A stretch of DNA of 35,344 nt from Planococcus sp. ISL-110 (GCF_018613575.1 NZ_JAGGPX010000024.1:1-35344), one strand, 5' to 3'. Shown: positions 23,951 to 33,914, numbered from the stretch's first letter. Numbers and translations are program-made. Notes: generated from the sequence alone by a model not told the origin.

Positions 23951-25005
23951 ACTCGATAGCCAATTCCCGGTTGATTGCTCAAAGCAATTTCCCCATTCTC
24001 CACTGTAATTTCCGGCTCAATAATATCCTTTTCCCAGAAGTGCCGGGAAGCTGAAAAATCACCTGGATAAACGATGCCTGGCAAAGACGCCAAGGCCAGA
24101 TTATGGGCTTTGGAAACACCGAATTCAATCATGCCACCGACCCACATGCCAATGGAATGCGTCTGACACAATTTAACAACTTTCAAGGTTTCCGTCCATC
24201 CACCTAGCCGGCTCATTTTCAACACCACGATGTCGCCAGCTCTATGATCAATCATCTGCTGGACGTCCTCCAGACAGGCAATGCTCTCGTCCAGACAGAT
24301 TTTGGTTTTCAACTCACTTTTTGCCCGTGCATGCAATGCCCATTGCCGCTCACCAAAAGGCTGTTCAATCAGTACAAAGCCGATGTCGTCAAATGCCTTC
24401 AACCGGCCAAAACTCTCTGCCTGAAAGCTGCCATTAGCATCCGCAAAAAACTGCAGCTCCGGATAGGCGGAGACCACGGATTTCAACAATGGTATCTCCA
24501 TATCGGGGTGTATCTTTATTTTGACACGCCGGTAGCCGGATTGGGCAGCATGCGCTACCTGCTCCTCAATCTTTAAAGGATCCGCCGCCACCACAACGCC
24601 TGCCGGAATAGGCTGCTGAGAGCCCCCTAGAAACTTCCATAACGGCTCTTCTTGCTGTTTAGCGAACAAATCCCATACCGCCATTTCAACGGCGGCCTTG
24701 GCCATTCTATTGCCTTTAACAACTGCGAAAAGCTGCCAGACTTCCTGTGGATTTCCAATGGTTTTATTCATGAGCTGCGGCACAAGAACCTGCTCCAGCA
24801 CGAAACGGCATCCCGTAATGGTTTCTTCTGTGTACCATGGCGTTTCGAATGCGACACATTCACCATAGCCGATATGTCCCTTATCTCCCGTGACCGCAAC
24901 CACGATCACTTCCCGTTTGTCAACTTGCTGCAGCACTGTCCTAAACGGGGACCGCAGCGGCTGCCGGACTGTTTTTAATTGAATGTCCCGGATCGTTACA
25001 GCCAT
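23944..25005 (-). CDS. menC: o-Succinylbenzoate synthase
   Basis: MenC dehydrates SHCHC to o-succinylbenzoate in menaquinone synthesis. It is an enolase-superfamily protein of 353 residues with all catalytic residues visible: Lys162 and Lys164 in RVKIKI, metal ligands Asp189 (FADANGS), Glu214 (IEQPF) and Asp239 (CLDES), and Lys263 (VVLKMSRLGG). The C-terminal WVGGMIEFGVSKAHN is typical of the MenC/N-acylamino-acid-racemase group. Its start overlaps the end of menE by 10 bp; it is the last gene of the operon and its stop lies within the terminator. Some family members also racemise N-acyl amino acids, but the context makes OSB synthase the role. Confidence 0.95.
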   Translation of the reverse strand: MAVTIRDIQLKTVRQPLRSPFRTVLQQVDKREVIVVAVTGDKGHIGYGECVAFETPWYTEETITGCRFVLEQVLVPQLMNKTIGNPQEVWQLFAVVKGNRMAKAAVEMAVWDLFAKQQEEPLWKFLGGSQQPIPAGVVVAADPLKIEEQVAHAAQSGYRRVKIKIHPDMEIPLLKSVVSAYPELQFFADANGSFQAESFGRLKAFDDIGFVLIEQPFGERQWALHARAKSELKTKICLDESIACLEDVQQMIDHRAGDIVVLKMSRLGGWTETLKVVKLCQTHSIGMWVGGMIEFGVSKAHNLALASLPGIVYPGDFSASRHFWEKDIIEPEITVENGEIALSNQPGIGYRVV

Positions 25006-26429
25006 GTTCTCAGCTCTCTTCTCAACAGTTTGTTCGATGCGTTGCGCGGCAGCGCCTCGACAAATGACAGCATCTTTGGCACTTTGTAAGCAGCAATCTG
25101 TTGCCGGCAGTATGTTAAGAGCTCATCCTCCGTCGTTTCTTTGTTCAGCACCACGAATGCTACAGGAACCTCGCCCCATTTTTCGCTCGCTGCACCACAG
25201 ACACCGGCTTCCCGAATAGCCGGATGGGCCAGCAATACTTTCTCAATTTCAGCTGGGTAAACGTTCTCTCCGCCTGAAACGATCAAATCTGAACGCCGGT
25301 CGACGACGAATAAAAAGCCTTCTTCATCCAAATAACCAATGTCTCCCGTGTGGAGCCAGCCGTCTTCTTGTACATTCCGATTGCTAAACCTACCAATATA
25401 GCCGGGAGTCACTTGAGGACCGCGAATAAGGATTTCACCATTTTCTCCAGGTTTTTCCGTCTCATCTATTTTTACATCATATAAAAATAACGGTTTGCCG
25501 GAAGAACCCATTTTTCGCTCTGCATCTGCCGATTGCAAAGTTGTGGTCTGCGAGGACGTTTCCGTCATTCCGTATGTTTGCAAAACCGGAATTCCGCATT
25601 TCTCGGCTCGCTTAATGTAAGCGACTGGAATCGGTCCACCACCAGCAAGCACCGCCTTAAACCTAGGAGACGCATGCGATCGAGATTCTTCCACATTGCT
25701 CATAATACGCTCCAGCATGACCCCGACCACTGACATATAAGTCACAGTTCCATCGCAAATTTCCTCTGCGCTGCGCTCAGCGTCGAACTTCTCATACAGT
25801 CGGACACCCATGCCATAAATCAATGATCTCATCAAAATCGAAAAGCCGCTGATGTGAAACAACGGAACAGAACAAAGCCAAACATCGTCAGGCGCAATGC
25901 CGATATTAAGCGCCGAAGACACCGCGCTTGAAAAATGGTTTTCGGCTGTTTGCCGGACGCCTTTCGGCTGCCCGGTAGTTCCGGATGTATACATGATCGA
26001 AATAGTGCGGTCCTGCCGCCACTGTTGTTGCGGCTCGAATCCAGCCGGCACCGTCGCATCTATCTCACTGAATAAAATCATTTTGGAAGAGGCAACTTTA
26101 TCCTTTAGAAGATCAGCAGCCAAAACATGATCCACCCCAGAATCGTCAATTTGATACGCCAGTTCGGCTGTCGCCAGCCGTTCATTCAGCATGACCATTT
26201 CACAGCCCACATGAAGGCAGCCGTACATGACAAAAACAAAATCGGGATTGGACTTTGCCAGAATCGCCACGCGCGAATCCACCGTTACGCCTAGCGCTGT
26301 CAGTTTCCCAGCATATTCAAGTGCCAGGTCATTGATTTCTGAAAATGTCCACTGCTCTTCATTGAACGACAAAGCCATACGATCTCCGCTCAAATAACTC
26401 CGCTGGCTCAACCAGTTCGGATAGGTCAT
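24996..26429 (-). CDS. menE: o-Succinylbenzoate-CoA ligase
   Basis: MenE activates o-succinylbenzoate with ATP and CoA. This 477-residue ANL-superfamily adenylate-forming enzyme has the P-loop-like motif MYTSGTTGQPKG, QTYGMTETSSQ, the hinge region GWLHTGDIGYLDEEGFL followed by VDRRSDLIVSGGENVYPAEIE, and a C-terminal catalytic lysine in NASNKLLRREL. The ATG has AGAAAGGA upstream. It is separated from menB by 63 bp that hold a terminator-like hairpin, and overlaps menC by 10 bp. Confidence 0.96.
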   Translation of the reverse strand: MTYPNWLSQRSYLSGDRMALSFNEEQWTFSEINDLALEYAGKLTALGVTVDSRVAILAKSNPDFVFVMYGCLHVGCEMVMLNERLATAELAYQIDDSGVDHVLAADLLKDKVASSKMILFSEIDATVPAGFEPQQQWRQDRTISIMYTSGTTGQPKGVRQTAENHFSSAVSSALNIGIAPDDVWLCSVPLFHISGFSILMRSLIYGMGVRLYEKFDAERSAEEICDGTVTYMSVVGVMLERIMSNVEESRSHASPRFKAVLAGGGPIPVAYIKRAEKCGIPVLQTYGMTETSSQTTTLQSADAERKMGSSGKPLFLYDVKIDETEKPGENGEILIRGPQVTPGYIGRFSNRNVQEDGWLHTGDIGYLDEEGFLFVVDRRSDLIVSGGENVYPAEIEKVLLAHPAIREAGVCGAASEKWGEVPVAFVVLNKETTEDELLTYCRQQIAAYKVPKMLSFVEALPRNASNKLLRRELRTWL

Positions 26430-26447
26430 CTAAAAAATCCTTTCTTC

Positions 26448-26478
26448 AAAAAAAGCTGCCCCCTGAGAGGACAGCTTT
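26448..26478 (-). terminator. Terminator-like hairpin inside the men operon (menB-menE)
   Basis: On the minus strand AAAGCTGTCC / GGGCAGCTTT pair around a short loop and run into seven Ts. It follows menB and precedes menE, so transcription of menE and menC would be partly reduced, or this is an attenuator. Confidence 0.75.
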
Positions 26479-26492
26479 CAATTATTCGATGA

Positions 26493-27311
26493 TCACGGGA
26501 AACGCGGGAATTGGCCAAAGTCCGGTTTGCGTTTTTCTTTGAACGCATCGCGGCCTTCTTTTGCTTCATCCGTTGTGTAATATAAAAGCGTAGCATCTCC
26601 AGCCATCTGCTGCAATCCAGCAAGACCATCTGTATCGGCATTCATTGCGGCTTTAACGAAACGAAGTGCAGTCGGGCTCATTTCGAGCATTTCCTGACAC
26701 CATTGAACTGTTTCGTCTTCCAATTGGTCAAGAGGCACCACTGTGTTAACTAGACCCATATCCAATGCTTCCTGCGCATCGTATTGACGGCATAAGTACC
26801 AGATTTCACGAGCTTTCTTATGTCCGATGATGCGAGCCAGGTAACCTGAACCGTAGCCTGCATCAAACGAACCGACGCGCGGTCCGGTTTGGCCGAAACG
26901 TGCGTTGTCTGCAGCAATCGTCAAGTCACAAACTACATGCAAAACATGTCCGCCACCGATTGCGTAGCCTGCTACCATAGCGACGACCGGTTTTGGAATA
27001 ACACGGATCAAACGCTGAAGGTCAAGGACATTCAAACGCGGAATCTCATCTTCTCCAACATAGCCGCCATGCCCACGTACGGATTGGTCGCCTCCTGAAC
27101 AGAAAGCTTTTTCGCCTTCTCCAGTCAAAACAATGACGCCTACATCTGCATTATCGCGTGCACGTGAAAATGCATCGATCAATTCGTGAACCGTTTTCGG
27201 ACGGAATGCGTTGCGCACTTCCGGACGATTTATGGTAATTTTAGCAATACCATTAAAAATTTCATACTTAATATCTTCATATGTACGTTCTGTAATCCAC
27301 TCGCGTGTCAT
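26493..27311 (-). CDS. menB: 1,4-Dihydroxy-2-naphthoyl-CoA synthase
   Basis: MenB closes the second ring of menaquinone from o-succinylbenzoyl-CoA. It is a crotonase-fold protein of 272 residues, the typical length. Signatures are [17 protein letters not shown], the oxyanion residues in [31 protein letters not shown], and [25 protein letters not shown] precedes the ATG, which overlaps the menH stop as ATGA. Confidence 0.97.
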   Translation of the reverse strand: MTREWITERTYEDIKYEIFNGIAKITINRPEVRNAFRPKTVHELIDAFSRARDNADVGVIVLTGEGEKAFCSGGDQSVRGHGGYVGEDEIPRLNVLDLQRLIRVIPKPVVAMVAGYAIGGGHVLHVVCDLTIAADNARFGQTGPRVGSFDAGYGSGYLARIIGHKKAREIWYLCRQYDAQEALDMGLVNTVVPLDQLEDETVQWCQEMLEMSPTALRFVKAAMNADTDGLAGLQQMAGDATLLYYTTDEAKEGRDAFKEKRKPDFGQFPRFP

Positions 27312-28135
27312 GATTTTCCTCCTCGATAGTTCAAACTAGAATACTCTCTTACTATTGTAGCAAATTCGACAGGTTTTTCCACATGTATTGCATGTCCTGC
27401 ATCGATAGTTTTATGAACTGCGTTTGGTATCAAAGCAGCCATCTCATTGGCAACCGCCTGAAACTTTCCATCCAATTTCCCAGTCACCAATAAAACCGGC
27501 ATATCCAGGTCTACTAAAAGATTCCAATAAGATTCCTGTGCACCGGTTCCCACGCCACGCAGGCTGTTCGCAAGCCCGATTGGATTCTGTGCCAGCCGCT
27601 CTTCACGGATGGCCCGTTTCACCGGCTCCGGCAGAGATTTTTGGCTGTCGAACAACGGTATGTTTTCCCAGCGATCTACAAAATTCTTTAGTCCGCCAGC
27701 AACAATCCGCTCTGCCAATCCTGCGTCACGCGACCGTCGTTCCTGTCGCTCTGCAGCACTCCGAAGCCCGGGAGAAGAACTTTCCAGCACCAGTCTTTTG
27801 ATCCGCTCCGGAAAGCTGCAGGCATAGGCCAGCGCCGTTCGCCCACCCATCGAATAGCCGACAAGCGTCAACCGCTCCAAGTGCAGTTGCTCGAACAATG
27901 CATCCAGATCTTCCAACTGCCGTTCCATAGAATAGGACTCAACTGCTTGCGGACAATCCGTTTCGCCATGCCCAATCAAGTCGATCAAGACGATTTTAGA
28001 ATCGTTCCAGTCTTTAATGACCGGTTGCCAGCTTTTCATGCTGCCCGTAAAGCCGTGCAAAAAGACAATCGGTTCCTGTTGGTGCTCATTGATTATTTCA
28101 ACATGATAGCTCGTTCCATTAGCAGCCAGCTTCAT
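27308..28135 (-). CDS. menH: SHCHC synthase (2-succinyl-6-hydroxy-2,4-cyclohexadiene-1-carboxylate synthase)
   Basis: MenH removes pyruvate from SEPHCHC in menaquinone synthesis. It is a 275-residue alpha/beta hydrolase with [10 protein letters not shown] near the start, the nucleophile elbow [12 protein letters not shown] (Ser95), Asp in TGKLDGKF and His in [12 protein letters not shown] place the start at the ATG at 28135, which overlaps the menD stop as ATGA and gives [12 protein letters not shown]; the longer in-frame reading from 28168 lies within menD. It overlaps menB by four bases as well. The overlaps suggest tight translational coupling of menD-H-B. Confidence 0.93.
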   Translation of the reverse strand: MKLAANGTSYHVEIINEHQQEPIVFLHGFTGSMKSWQPVIKDWNDSKIVLIDLIGHGETDCPQAVESYSMERQLEDLDALFEQLHLERLTLVGYSMGGRTALAYACSFPERIKRLVLESSSPGLRSAAERQERRSRDAGLAERIVAGGLKNFVDRWENIPLFDSQKSLPEPVKRAIREERLAQNPIGLANSLRGVGTGAQESYWNLLVDLDMPVLLVTGKLDGKFQAVANEMAALIPNAVHKTIDAGHAIHVEKPVEFATIVREYSSLNYRGGKS

Positions 28136-29832
28136 TGCTTTGCCAGCTCTTCGCCAAAGCGGTTCCACAATTTGCGGTGTACCGCAACATTGTTTTGGCG
28201 ATCTGTGAACACTTCAATGATTCTCACAGTTTTGCCTTTTGGCTGATCCAACGCTTCGGCCAATTGTTCTGCCGTTTCCACTGCTGCATATTGCGCATCA
28301 TACATTTTTGCAGCGTCTCCAAAAGTCAGTCCTGTCGGTGTACCGAACAAGTCCTCAAAATAACGTTCTTCCTGAGATTGAGGCAGGTAAGAAAAAATTC
28401 CACCACCATCATTATTCATGATGACAATCGTCAGATCCGTCGCCTGCATCTTGGAAGCAATCAACCCATTCATATCATGCAGGAACGACAAATCGCCGAT
28501 AAACAGGTAAGCTGGGCGCTGTTTCGCCGCCTGGACTCCGAATGCTGTCGACACCACACCATCAATACCGTTTGCCCCACGGTTAGCATAAATCATAATA
28601 TCCCGTTCCGTCGCTTTAAAAAAGGTATCGACATCACGGATTGGCATACTGCTGCCAACAATCAAATCACAATCTTCCAGTCTGTCAAAAAACACTTTCG
28701 CCAGGACGCCTTCATCCAGCTCTTCCTGGCAATGGCTGCTGACAACTTCCCAGTAAAGGACCGAGGCAGCCGTCCATTTTTCGCGGTAAGCGCTCGCTTT
28801 TTTCATTTCAAACGGCAGCTGCCATAAAGCGTTCGCAGACGACTGAATGTGATGCGTTGCCAGCGACTGGGCGTCACGCAGCATCGGACTTTCGTCAAAA
28901 ATCACATAGATTTCCGGTTCTACTGCAGCCAGGAACAAAGTCAGAGGCTTCGAAACCGGCTGTGGTCCGATCCGGATGACCACTTCAGGGACAACACCTT
29001 CCTTGAATGCTTCATTTTTCAATAAGACATCGTAAGAATCGATGACCAGATGTTTTGCTTCCGGAGGGACATTGCCCCGCAGATTCGACAAAGGATCCGC
29101 TAGTACCGGCCAATCAAGTTGCTGGATAAAGTCCCAGAATTCAACCGGCATCGGTGCAGTCATTTCTCCGACAACTAGCAGGCCTTTTTCTTTTTTCATC
29201 AGGTTCTGCAGAAATTCCTGGCTGGCAGGTGGTAAAGCCATTTCTCCACCGAAATGGGCGATTTCCCCAAGCGATTCATAAGCCTGGTCAAAATCGATCC
29301 GCAGTGGTTCCCGGAACGGCACATTGAGATGTACAGGCCCTTTCGGTTCACTGCTGGCATTTTGGACAGAGCGATGCAAATGCCGGGATAGGAATGCCAG
29401 TTGGTTTTCCGTTTCCGGCATCGGCAAATCCGTCGCCCATTTGACATGTGATCCGAACAAATTGACTTGGTTGATCGCCTGCGGTGCCCCTACTTCCCGC
29501 AACTCATGAGGCCGGTCTGCCGTCACGACGATCAATGGCACACGGGCATAATACGCTTCAACAATTGCTGGGAAATAATTGGCCGCCGCAGTCCCTGATG
29601 TACACAACAGCATTACTGGTTTGCCGGAAGCCTTTGCCATCCCTAGCGCAAAATAAGCTGCTGAACGCTCATCGATTTGCCGGTAAACCGTCAGCCCTTC
29701 CTGCTTCATGCAGGCATAGGCCAGCGGCGTGGAGCGGGATCCCGGACTGATCACAGCATCCACAACTCCAAGCTTCACCAGCGAATGAGTAAATGCGGAT
29801 ACGTATTCTGTTAACGCTTTACGACTCGTCAC
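28132..29832 (-). CDS. menD: SEPHCHC synthase
   Basis: MenD joins isochorismate and 2-oxoglutarate using thiamine diphosphate. This 566-residue protein has the three-domain ThDP fold: catalytic Glu55 in YRQIDERSAAYFALG, the ISPGSRSTPLA loop, and the ThDP/Mg-binding GDLSFLHDMNGL and MNNDGGGIFSYLPQ. It starts with GTG; GGGAGGT is seven bases upstream. The gene overlaps menF by 14 bp and menH by four. Confidence 0.97.
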   Translation of the reverse strand: MTSRKALTEYVSAFTHSLVKLGVVDAVISPGSRSTPLAYACMKQEGLTVYRQIDERSAAYFALGMAKASGKPVMLLCTSGTAAANYFPAIVEAYYARVPLIVVTADRPHELREVGAPQAINQVNLFGSHVKWATDLPMPETENQLAFLSRHLHRSVQNASSEPKGPVHLNVPFREPLRIDFDQAYESLGEIAHFGGEMALPPASQEFLQNLMKKEKGLLVVGEMTAPMPVEFWDFIQQLDWPVLADPLSNLRGNVPPEAKHLVIDSYDVLLKNEAFKEGVVPEVVIRIGPQPVSKPLTLFLAAVEPEIYVIFDESPMLRDAQSLATHHIQSSANALWQLPFEMKKASAYREKWTAASVLYWEVVSSHCQEELDEGVLAKVFFDRLEDCDLIVGSSMPIRDVDTFFKATERDIMIYANRGANGIDGVVSTAFGVQAAKQRPAYLFIGDLSFLHDMNGLIASKMQATDLTIVIMNNDGGGIFSYLPQSQEERYFEDLFGTPTGLTFGDAAKMYDAQYAAVETAEQLAEALDQPKGKTVRIIEVFTDRQNNVAVHRKLWNRFGEELAKQ

Positions 29833-31210
29833 TTAATTGACCTCCCAATGCCCGAAGCATCGGTCTGAATTTAACCCATGTCTCGTCATACTCTGATTCA
29901 GGCGTGGAATCTGCTACAATTCCGCCACCTGCATATAAATAAGCTTCTTCTCCGTCCAATAAAGCGGACCGGATGGCGACAGCGAACTCACCGTCACCTT
30001 TAGCATCGATCCAACCGATCGGAGCTGCATAATAGCCGCGGTTCATCGCTTCGTGCTCGCGGATCATCTGCAAGGCCTCCAGTTTCGGCTCTCCACCAAG
30101 CGCTGGTGTCGGATGAAGAACTTCCACTAAGTCAAACAGTGTAGCGCCCGGATTTAATTCGCCCTCAACCGGCGTATACAAATGTTGAATGTCTCTGATT
30201 TTCATCAGTTTCGGCAACTTGGGAACGATCGTGCGGCTGCAATTCGCCTCAAACACTTCGCTGATCATCTTGACCACATATTGATGTTCAGCACGATTTT
30301 TCGGATCTTTCAGCAAAGCTTCACCAAGTTCAGTATCCTTCTCGACCGTCTTGCCGCGTGGGATGGAACCCGCTAAACATGTCGAGAGTGCTTTCCGGTC
30401 TTCCACTTTCACCAACCGCTCAGGAGTCGCGCCAAAGAAAAATTGATCTTCCGCCTCCAAACCGAACAGGAAGCTTTCCGGCTGTTCATTGGATACTTGG
30501 TATAGTGCTGAAGCCGGAGAAAGCTTATGTTCATATTCCAGCTTCAGCGTACGGGCAATAACGACTTTCTCTACTCCTTCGGCTTTGATGATATCCGTAA
30601 CCCGCTGAATAGAATCCAAGTACTCTTCTTTTCTCAACTCTATTCGGCCAGTCGCCCGTGGCTTATCATATTTGTCCACTTCCGATACCTGTGCAGCATG
30701 AATCAATTTGTCCCGTTCTTTGCGCATCGCATCAAACTCCGCGAAGCTTTCTTGCTGTTCAGTGATTAAATGGATGCTGACAAATGCCTGCTCCCCTTTT
30801 AAAATCAACTGAAAAGTCGGCACTGCAAAATAAGCCTGAGGGAACCTCGTCCATTCACTCGGCTTGCCATTTAAGGGGTCAAAGGAAAACCCTCCGAACA
30901 GAACAGGCTGGACAGAACTTTCTTCGTTGACGATTTGACGGCAAAGGCTCTCCCAATCATTCTTTATTTTCTCGAATCGGCCTGTTGCCCTGTCTGTTGA
31001 TAAGACATGGGCATGGCCGATTCCGACCAATGTAAACGTCTTTTCGCGGTTCTGCCAATACATGCGTTTTCCCGCGTGTTCACCTCCACCAGCTTCAAAA
31101 AATGCCAATGCTGACATGCGGGTTACTTCAATTGTTTCAGTGTAAAAACGGTAGCCTTCGTAATGGCTTTCCGCGGATTGCTGGATCGATGAAGACGATT
31201 CTGAATTCAC
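29819..31210 (-). CDS. menF: Isochorismate synthase
   Basis: MenF converts chorismate to isochorismate, the first step of the pathway. The 463-residue protein has the chorismate-binding domain in its C-terminal half: KVVIARTLKLEY, FFGATPERLV, CLAGSIPRGKT, VLHPTPALGGEP, YYAAPIGWIDAKGDGEFAVA, and YAGGGIVADSTPESEYDET. It starts with GTG preceded by GGAGGT at six bases. It heads the menFDHBEC operon and is divergent from menA. A siderophore isochorismate synthase (DhbC-like) is unlikely, given the linked men genes. Confidence 0.96.
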   Translation of the reverse strand: MNSESSSSIQQSAESHYEGYRFYTETIEVTRMSALAFFEAGGGEHAGKRMYWQNREKTFTLVGIGHAHVLSTDRATGRFEKIKNDWESLCRQIVNEESSVQPVLFGGFSFDPLNGKPSEWTRFPQAYFAVPTFQLILKGEQAFVSIHLITEQQESFAEFDAMRKERDKLIHAAQVSEVDKYDKPRATGRIELRKEEYLDSIQRVTDIIKAEGVEKVVIARTLKLEYEHKLSPASALYQVSNEQPESFLFGLEAEDQFFFGATPERLVKVEDRKALSTCLAGSIPRGKTVEKDTELGEALLKDPKNRAEHQYVVKMISEVFEANCSRTIVPKLPKLMKIRDIQHLYTPVEGELNPGATLFDLVEVLHPTPALGGEPKLEALQMIREHEAMNRGYYAAPIGWIDAKGDGEFAVAIRSALLDGEEAYLYAGGGIVADSTPESEYDETWVKFRPMLRALGGQLSDES

Positions 31211-31381
31211 CTGATTACCTCCGTTTTAAGACAAGAGTCTCGTTTATTCCGCTAACTGTTTTACTTTTTAATCTCTACCTTCTATCATACTCTTTTCTGC
31301 TAAAATCAGCACATCATTTGCTGTATTCCCTTCTATTTTGAAGTACAATGAAGAGTGGAAAGAATTAAAGGAGAGATAGAT

Positions 31382-32293
31382 ATGACACATTCACTACAGG
31401 CGGACAGCGGATGGCGCGTCTGGTGGCAGTTGACTCGCCCCCATACTTTAACCGCATCCTTCGCCCCCGTTTTCCTGGGAACGATGATTGCTTTACACAA
31501 TTCGCCAATCGACTGGATTTTATTCCTGGCTATGCTAGTGGCAAGTTTATTGATTCAGGCAGCCACCAATATGTTCAACGAGTATTATGATTTCGCTAGA
31601 GGTCTGGACAATGAAAATTCTGTTGGCATCGGCGGTGCAATTGTCCGAAACGGCGTCAAACCGAAAACCGTTTTAGCTTTAGCTTTAATGTTTTACGCAA
31701 TCGCTGCGGTCATCGGAATCTATATTTGTTCACAAACCAGCTGGTGGCTTTTGGTCGTTGGCGCTGTTGCGATGATGATTGGTTACCTTTATACCGGTGG
31801 ACCTTATCCGATTGCTTACACTCCTTTTGGTGAAATCTTCTCCGGAGTAGTCATGGGTTATCTGATCGTTATTATCGCCTTTTACATTCAAACCGGGATG
31901 GTCACATTGGAAGCTTCCTTGCTTGCTGTTCCAAGCACCTTGCTGGTGGCTGCAATTATGTTGTCCAATAACATCCGTGACATTGTCGGTGATGAGGAAA
32001 GTGGCCGCAAAACGCTGGCGATCCTAGTCAGAAGACCTGCCGCAGTCAACATCCTTATGGCGTTCTTCATCCTGGCCTACGCCTGGATTTTTATTCTTAT
32101 CGTTGTGGGAATGCTTACACCTTGGGCTTTGTTAGTCTTTCTCAGTGTCCTGAAACCCATTAAAGTCGTTCAGATCTTTAAACGCTATACAGAACCGTTA
32201 AAAGTGATGCCAGCGATGAAGGACACTGGAAAAACAAACACATTTGTCGCTTTTTTACTCGGGATCGGTTTACTGATTGATTACCTTCTATAA
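31382..32293 (+). CDS. menA: 1,4-Dihydroxy-2-naphthoate polyprenyltransferase
   Basis: MenA joins dihydroxynaphthoate to a polyprenyl chain in the membrane to make demethylmenaquinone. The 303-residue protein has about nine helices and both Asp-rich prenyl-diphosphate motifs: NMFNEYYDFARGLDNEN and NNIRDIVGDEESGRKTLA. The ATG at 31382 follows AAAGGAGA; a GTG at 31355 lies before that site and is rejected. menA is divergent from menF, so the whole pathway from chorismate to demethylmenaquinone is coded here except the DHNA-CoA thioesterase and the final methyltransferase. Confidence 0.95.
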   Translation: MTHSLQADSGWRVWWQLTRPHTLTASFAPVFLGTMIALHNSPIDWILFLAMLVASLLIQAATNMFNEYYDFARGLDNENSVGIGGAIVRNGVKPKTVLALALMFYAIAAVIGIYICSQTSWWLLVVGAVAMMIGYLYTGGPYPIAYTPFGEIFSGVVMGYLIVIIAFYIQTGMVTLEASLLAVPSTLLVAAIMLSNNIRDIVGDEESGRKTLAILVRRPAAVNILMAFFILAYAWIFILIVVGMLTPWALLVFLSVLKPIKVVQIFKRYTEPLKVMPAMKDTGKTNTFVAFLLGIGLLIDYLL

Positions 32294-32300
32294 TAAAATG

Positions 32301-32338
32301 CATAAAAAAGGGATTTCCGCGGAAATCCCTTTTTTATG
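32301..32338. terminator. Terminator of menA
   Basis: A perfect 38-bp palindrome (centre 32319/32320) containing A6 and T6 runs on its two sides; it works for menA on the plus strand. Confidence 0.93.
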
Positions 32339-32422
32339 TCAAAATAATGCTTCTAAGAACCGAAGGCATGCGATATAGTAGATAAATAATTTAAAAGCTC
32401 TTGTTTTAGGAGGACACGCAAA

Positions 32423-33386
32423 GTGAAACCCATTACTATCGGCATTATCGCAGCTTTTTTCTTTGCTTTTACTTTTGTGCTGAACGCCACTATGGAAGCA
32501 GGCGGCGGAAGCTGGATCTGGAGCGCTTCCCTCCGCTATATTTTCATGATTCCATTTTTACTGATCATTGTTCTTTCACGAAAGAACCTAAATGCCCTAT
32601 TATAAGAAATGAAACGAAATAAAGAGGCTTGGATGTTATGGAGCTTTGTTGGATTCGGTTTATTCTACGCACCCCTTTTTTTTGCAGCTGCCTACTCCCC
32701 GGGCTGGCTGATTGCAGGAACGTGGCAAATCACTATTATTGCGGGTACCCTGCTTGCCCCGCTGTTTCTAATCACTATACATAGTACAAAGGATCCATTC
32801 AATTGAGAGGGAAAATCCCTGTGAAAGCCTTATTGACTCTTTTATTATATTGGCTGGTGTCAGTCTGATGCAGTTGGCGCATATAGCAGCTGTTTCTTCT
32901 GAAACATTATGGTTTGGTTTTATTCCAGTCATCATAGCTGCTTTCGCTTACCCACTCGGCAACAGAAAAATGATGGACATATGCGGAGGCAGATTGGATG
33001 CTTATCAGCGTGTTTTAGGAATGACCCTTGCAAGTCTGCCTTTTTGGCTGGCATTATCGCTTTACGGATTGCTTACCGTTGGTGGTTCTACGGCTTCACA
33101 AATTTTCCAGACCTTGATCGTAGCGATCAGTTCTGACGTCATTGCCACCGTTCTTTTCTTTAAAGCTACAGACTTAGTCAGAGGAAGTATGCAGAAGTTA
33201 GGAGCAGTGGAAGCTACACAATCGATGGAAGTATTATTTGCCTTGATAGGAGAAATCCTTTTTCTGTCTATTGCCTTTCCTTCCAGCTTGTCTTTGATCG
33301 GTATTCTTCTGGTCATGCTTGGCATGATGCTTCACAGCTACATTTCCAGCAGAACGAAAAAAAGTGTCATGCAATTGAATGCATGA
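32423..33386 (+). pseudogene. Degraded EmrE-like multidrug-efflux/DMT transporter
   Basis: Three consecutive pieces together look like one membrane transporter of about 320 residues in the drug/metabolite transporter superfamily (multidrug resistance efflux type). Piece 1 (GTG at 32423 with AGGAGG upstream, MKPITIGIIAAFFFAFTFVL) ends at an in-frame TAA at 32603. Piece 2 continues in the same frame (KRNKEAWMLWSFVGFGLFYA) to a TGA at 32804-32806. The sequence then continues in another frame (KIPVKALL, near 32815) and switches again before 32850 to the long third piece (LAGVSLMQLAHIAAVSSETL to the end). One nonsense codon plus two frameshifts show a true pseudogene rather than a single sequencing error. 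Its end overlaps the tRNA-operon terminator. Confidence 0.85.
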
Positions 33387-33392
33387 CACTTT
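33357..33392 (-). terminator. Terminator of the rRNA/tRNA operon
   Basis: On the minus strand AAAGTGTCATGCA / TGCATGACACTTT (6-nt loop) runs into a T tract (A run 33357-33363 on +). It follows the last tRNA gene by eight bases; the plus-strand tail (TTTATTA) is weaker but may also serve the pseudogene. Confidence 0.88.
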
Positions 33393-33399
33393 ATTATGA

Positions 33400-33471
33400 T
33401 GACCCCTACGGGATTCGAACCCGTGTTACCGCCGTGAAAGGGCGGTGTCTTAACCGCTTGACCAAGGGGCC
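33400..33471 (-). tRNA. trnE: tRNA-Glu (anticodon TTC)
   Basis: Cloverleaf with acceptor GGCCCCT / AGGGGTC and anticodon loop CTTTCAC. CCA is not encoded. Last gene of the operon. Confidence 0.97.
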
Positions 33472-33477
33472 TTATAC

Positions 33478-33568
33478 TGGCGGAGAAGGAGGGATTTGAA
33501 CCCTCGCGCCGGTTGCCCGACCTACACCCTTAGCAGGGGCGCCTCTTCAGCCACTTGAGTACTTCCCC
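33478..33568 (-). tRNA. trnS: tRNA-Ser (anticodon GCT)
   Basis: Long variable arm, acceptor GGGGAAG, anticodon loop CTGCTAA. CCA encoded at 33478-33480. Confidence 0.97.
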
Positions 33569-33572
33569 AGTA

Positions 33573-33647
33573 TGGCTCCGAAGGTAGGACTCGAACCTAC
33601 GACCATCGCATTAACAGTGCGGTGCTCTACCACTGAGCTACTTCGGA
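33573..33647 (-). tRNA. trnN: tRNA-Asn (anticodon GTT)
   Basis: Acceptor TCCGAAG / CTTCGGA, anticodon loop CTGTTAA, CCA encoded. Confidence 0.97.
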
Positions 33648-33648
33648 A

Positions 33649-33725
<77 letters not shown>

Positions 33726-33741
33726 ATTATGTAATAAATAA

Positions 33742-33815
33742 TGGAGCGGGTGGGGGGAATCGAACCCCCATCATCAGCTTGGAAGGCTGAGGTTTTACCA
33801 CTAAACTACACCCGC
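33742..33815 (-). tRNA. trnG: tRNA-Gly (anticodon TCC)
   Basis: Acceptor GCGGGTG / CACCCGC, anticodon loop CTTCCAA, CCA encoded. Bacillus has tRNA-His between this gene and tRNA-Phe; none is present here. Confidence 0.97.
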
Positions 33816-33821
33816 AAAAAA

Positions 33822-33897
33822 TGGTGGGTCAGGACGGAATCGAACCGCCGACACTTAGAGCTTCAATCTAATGCTCTACCGACTGAGCTACTGACCC
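33822..33897 (-). tRNA. trnF: tRNA-Phe (anticodon GAA)
   Basis: Acceptor GGGTCAG / CTGACCC, anticodon loop TTGAAGC, CCA encoded. Confidence 0.97.
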
Positions 33898-33914
33898 ACT
33901 TTGTTAAATAAAAA

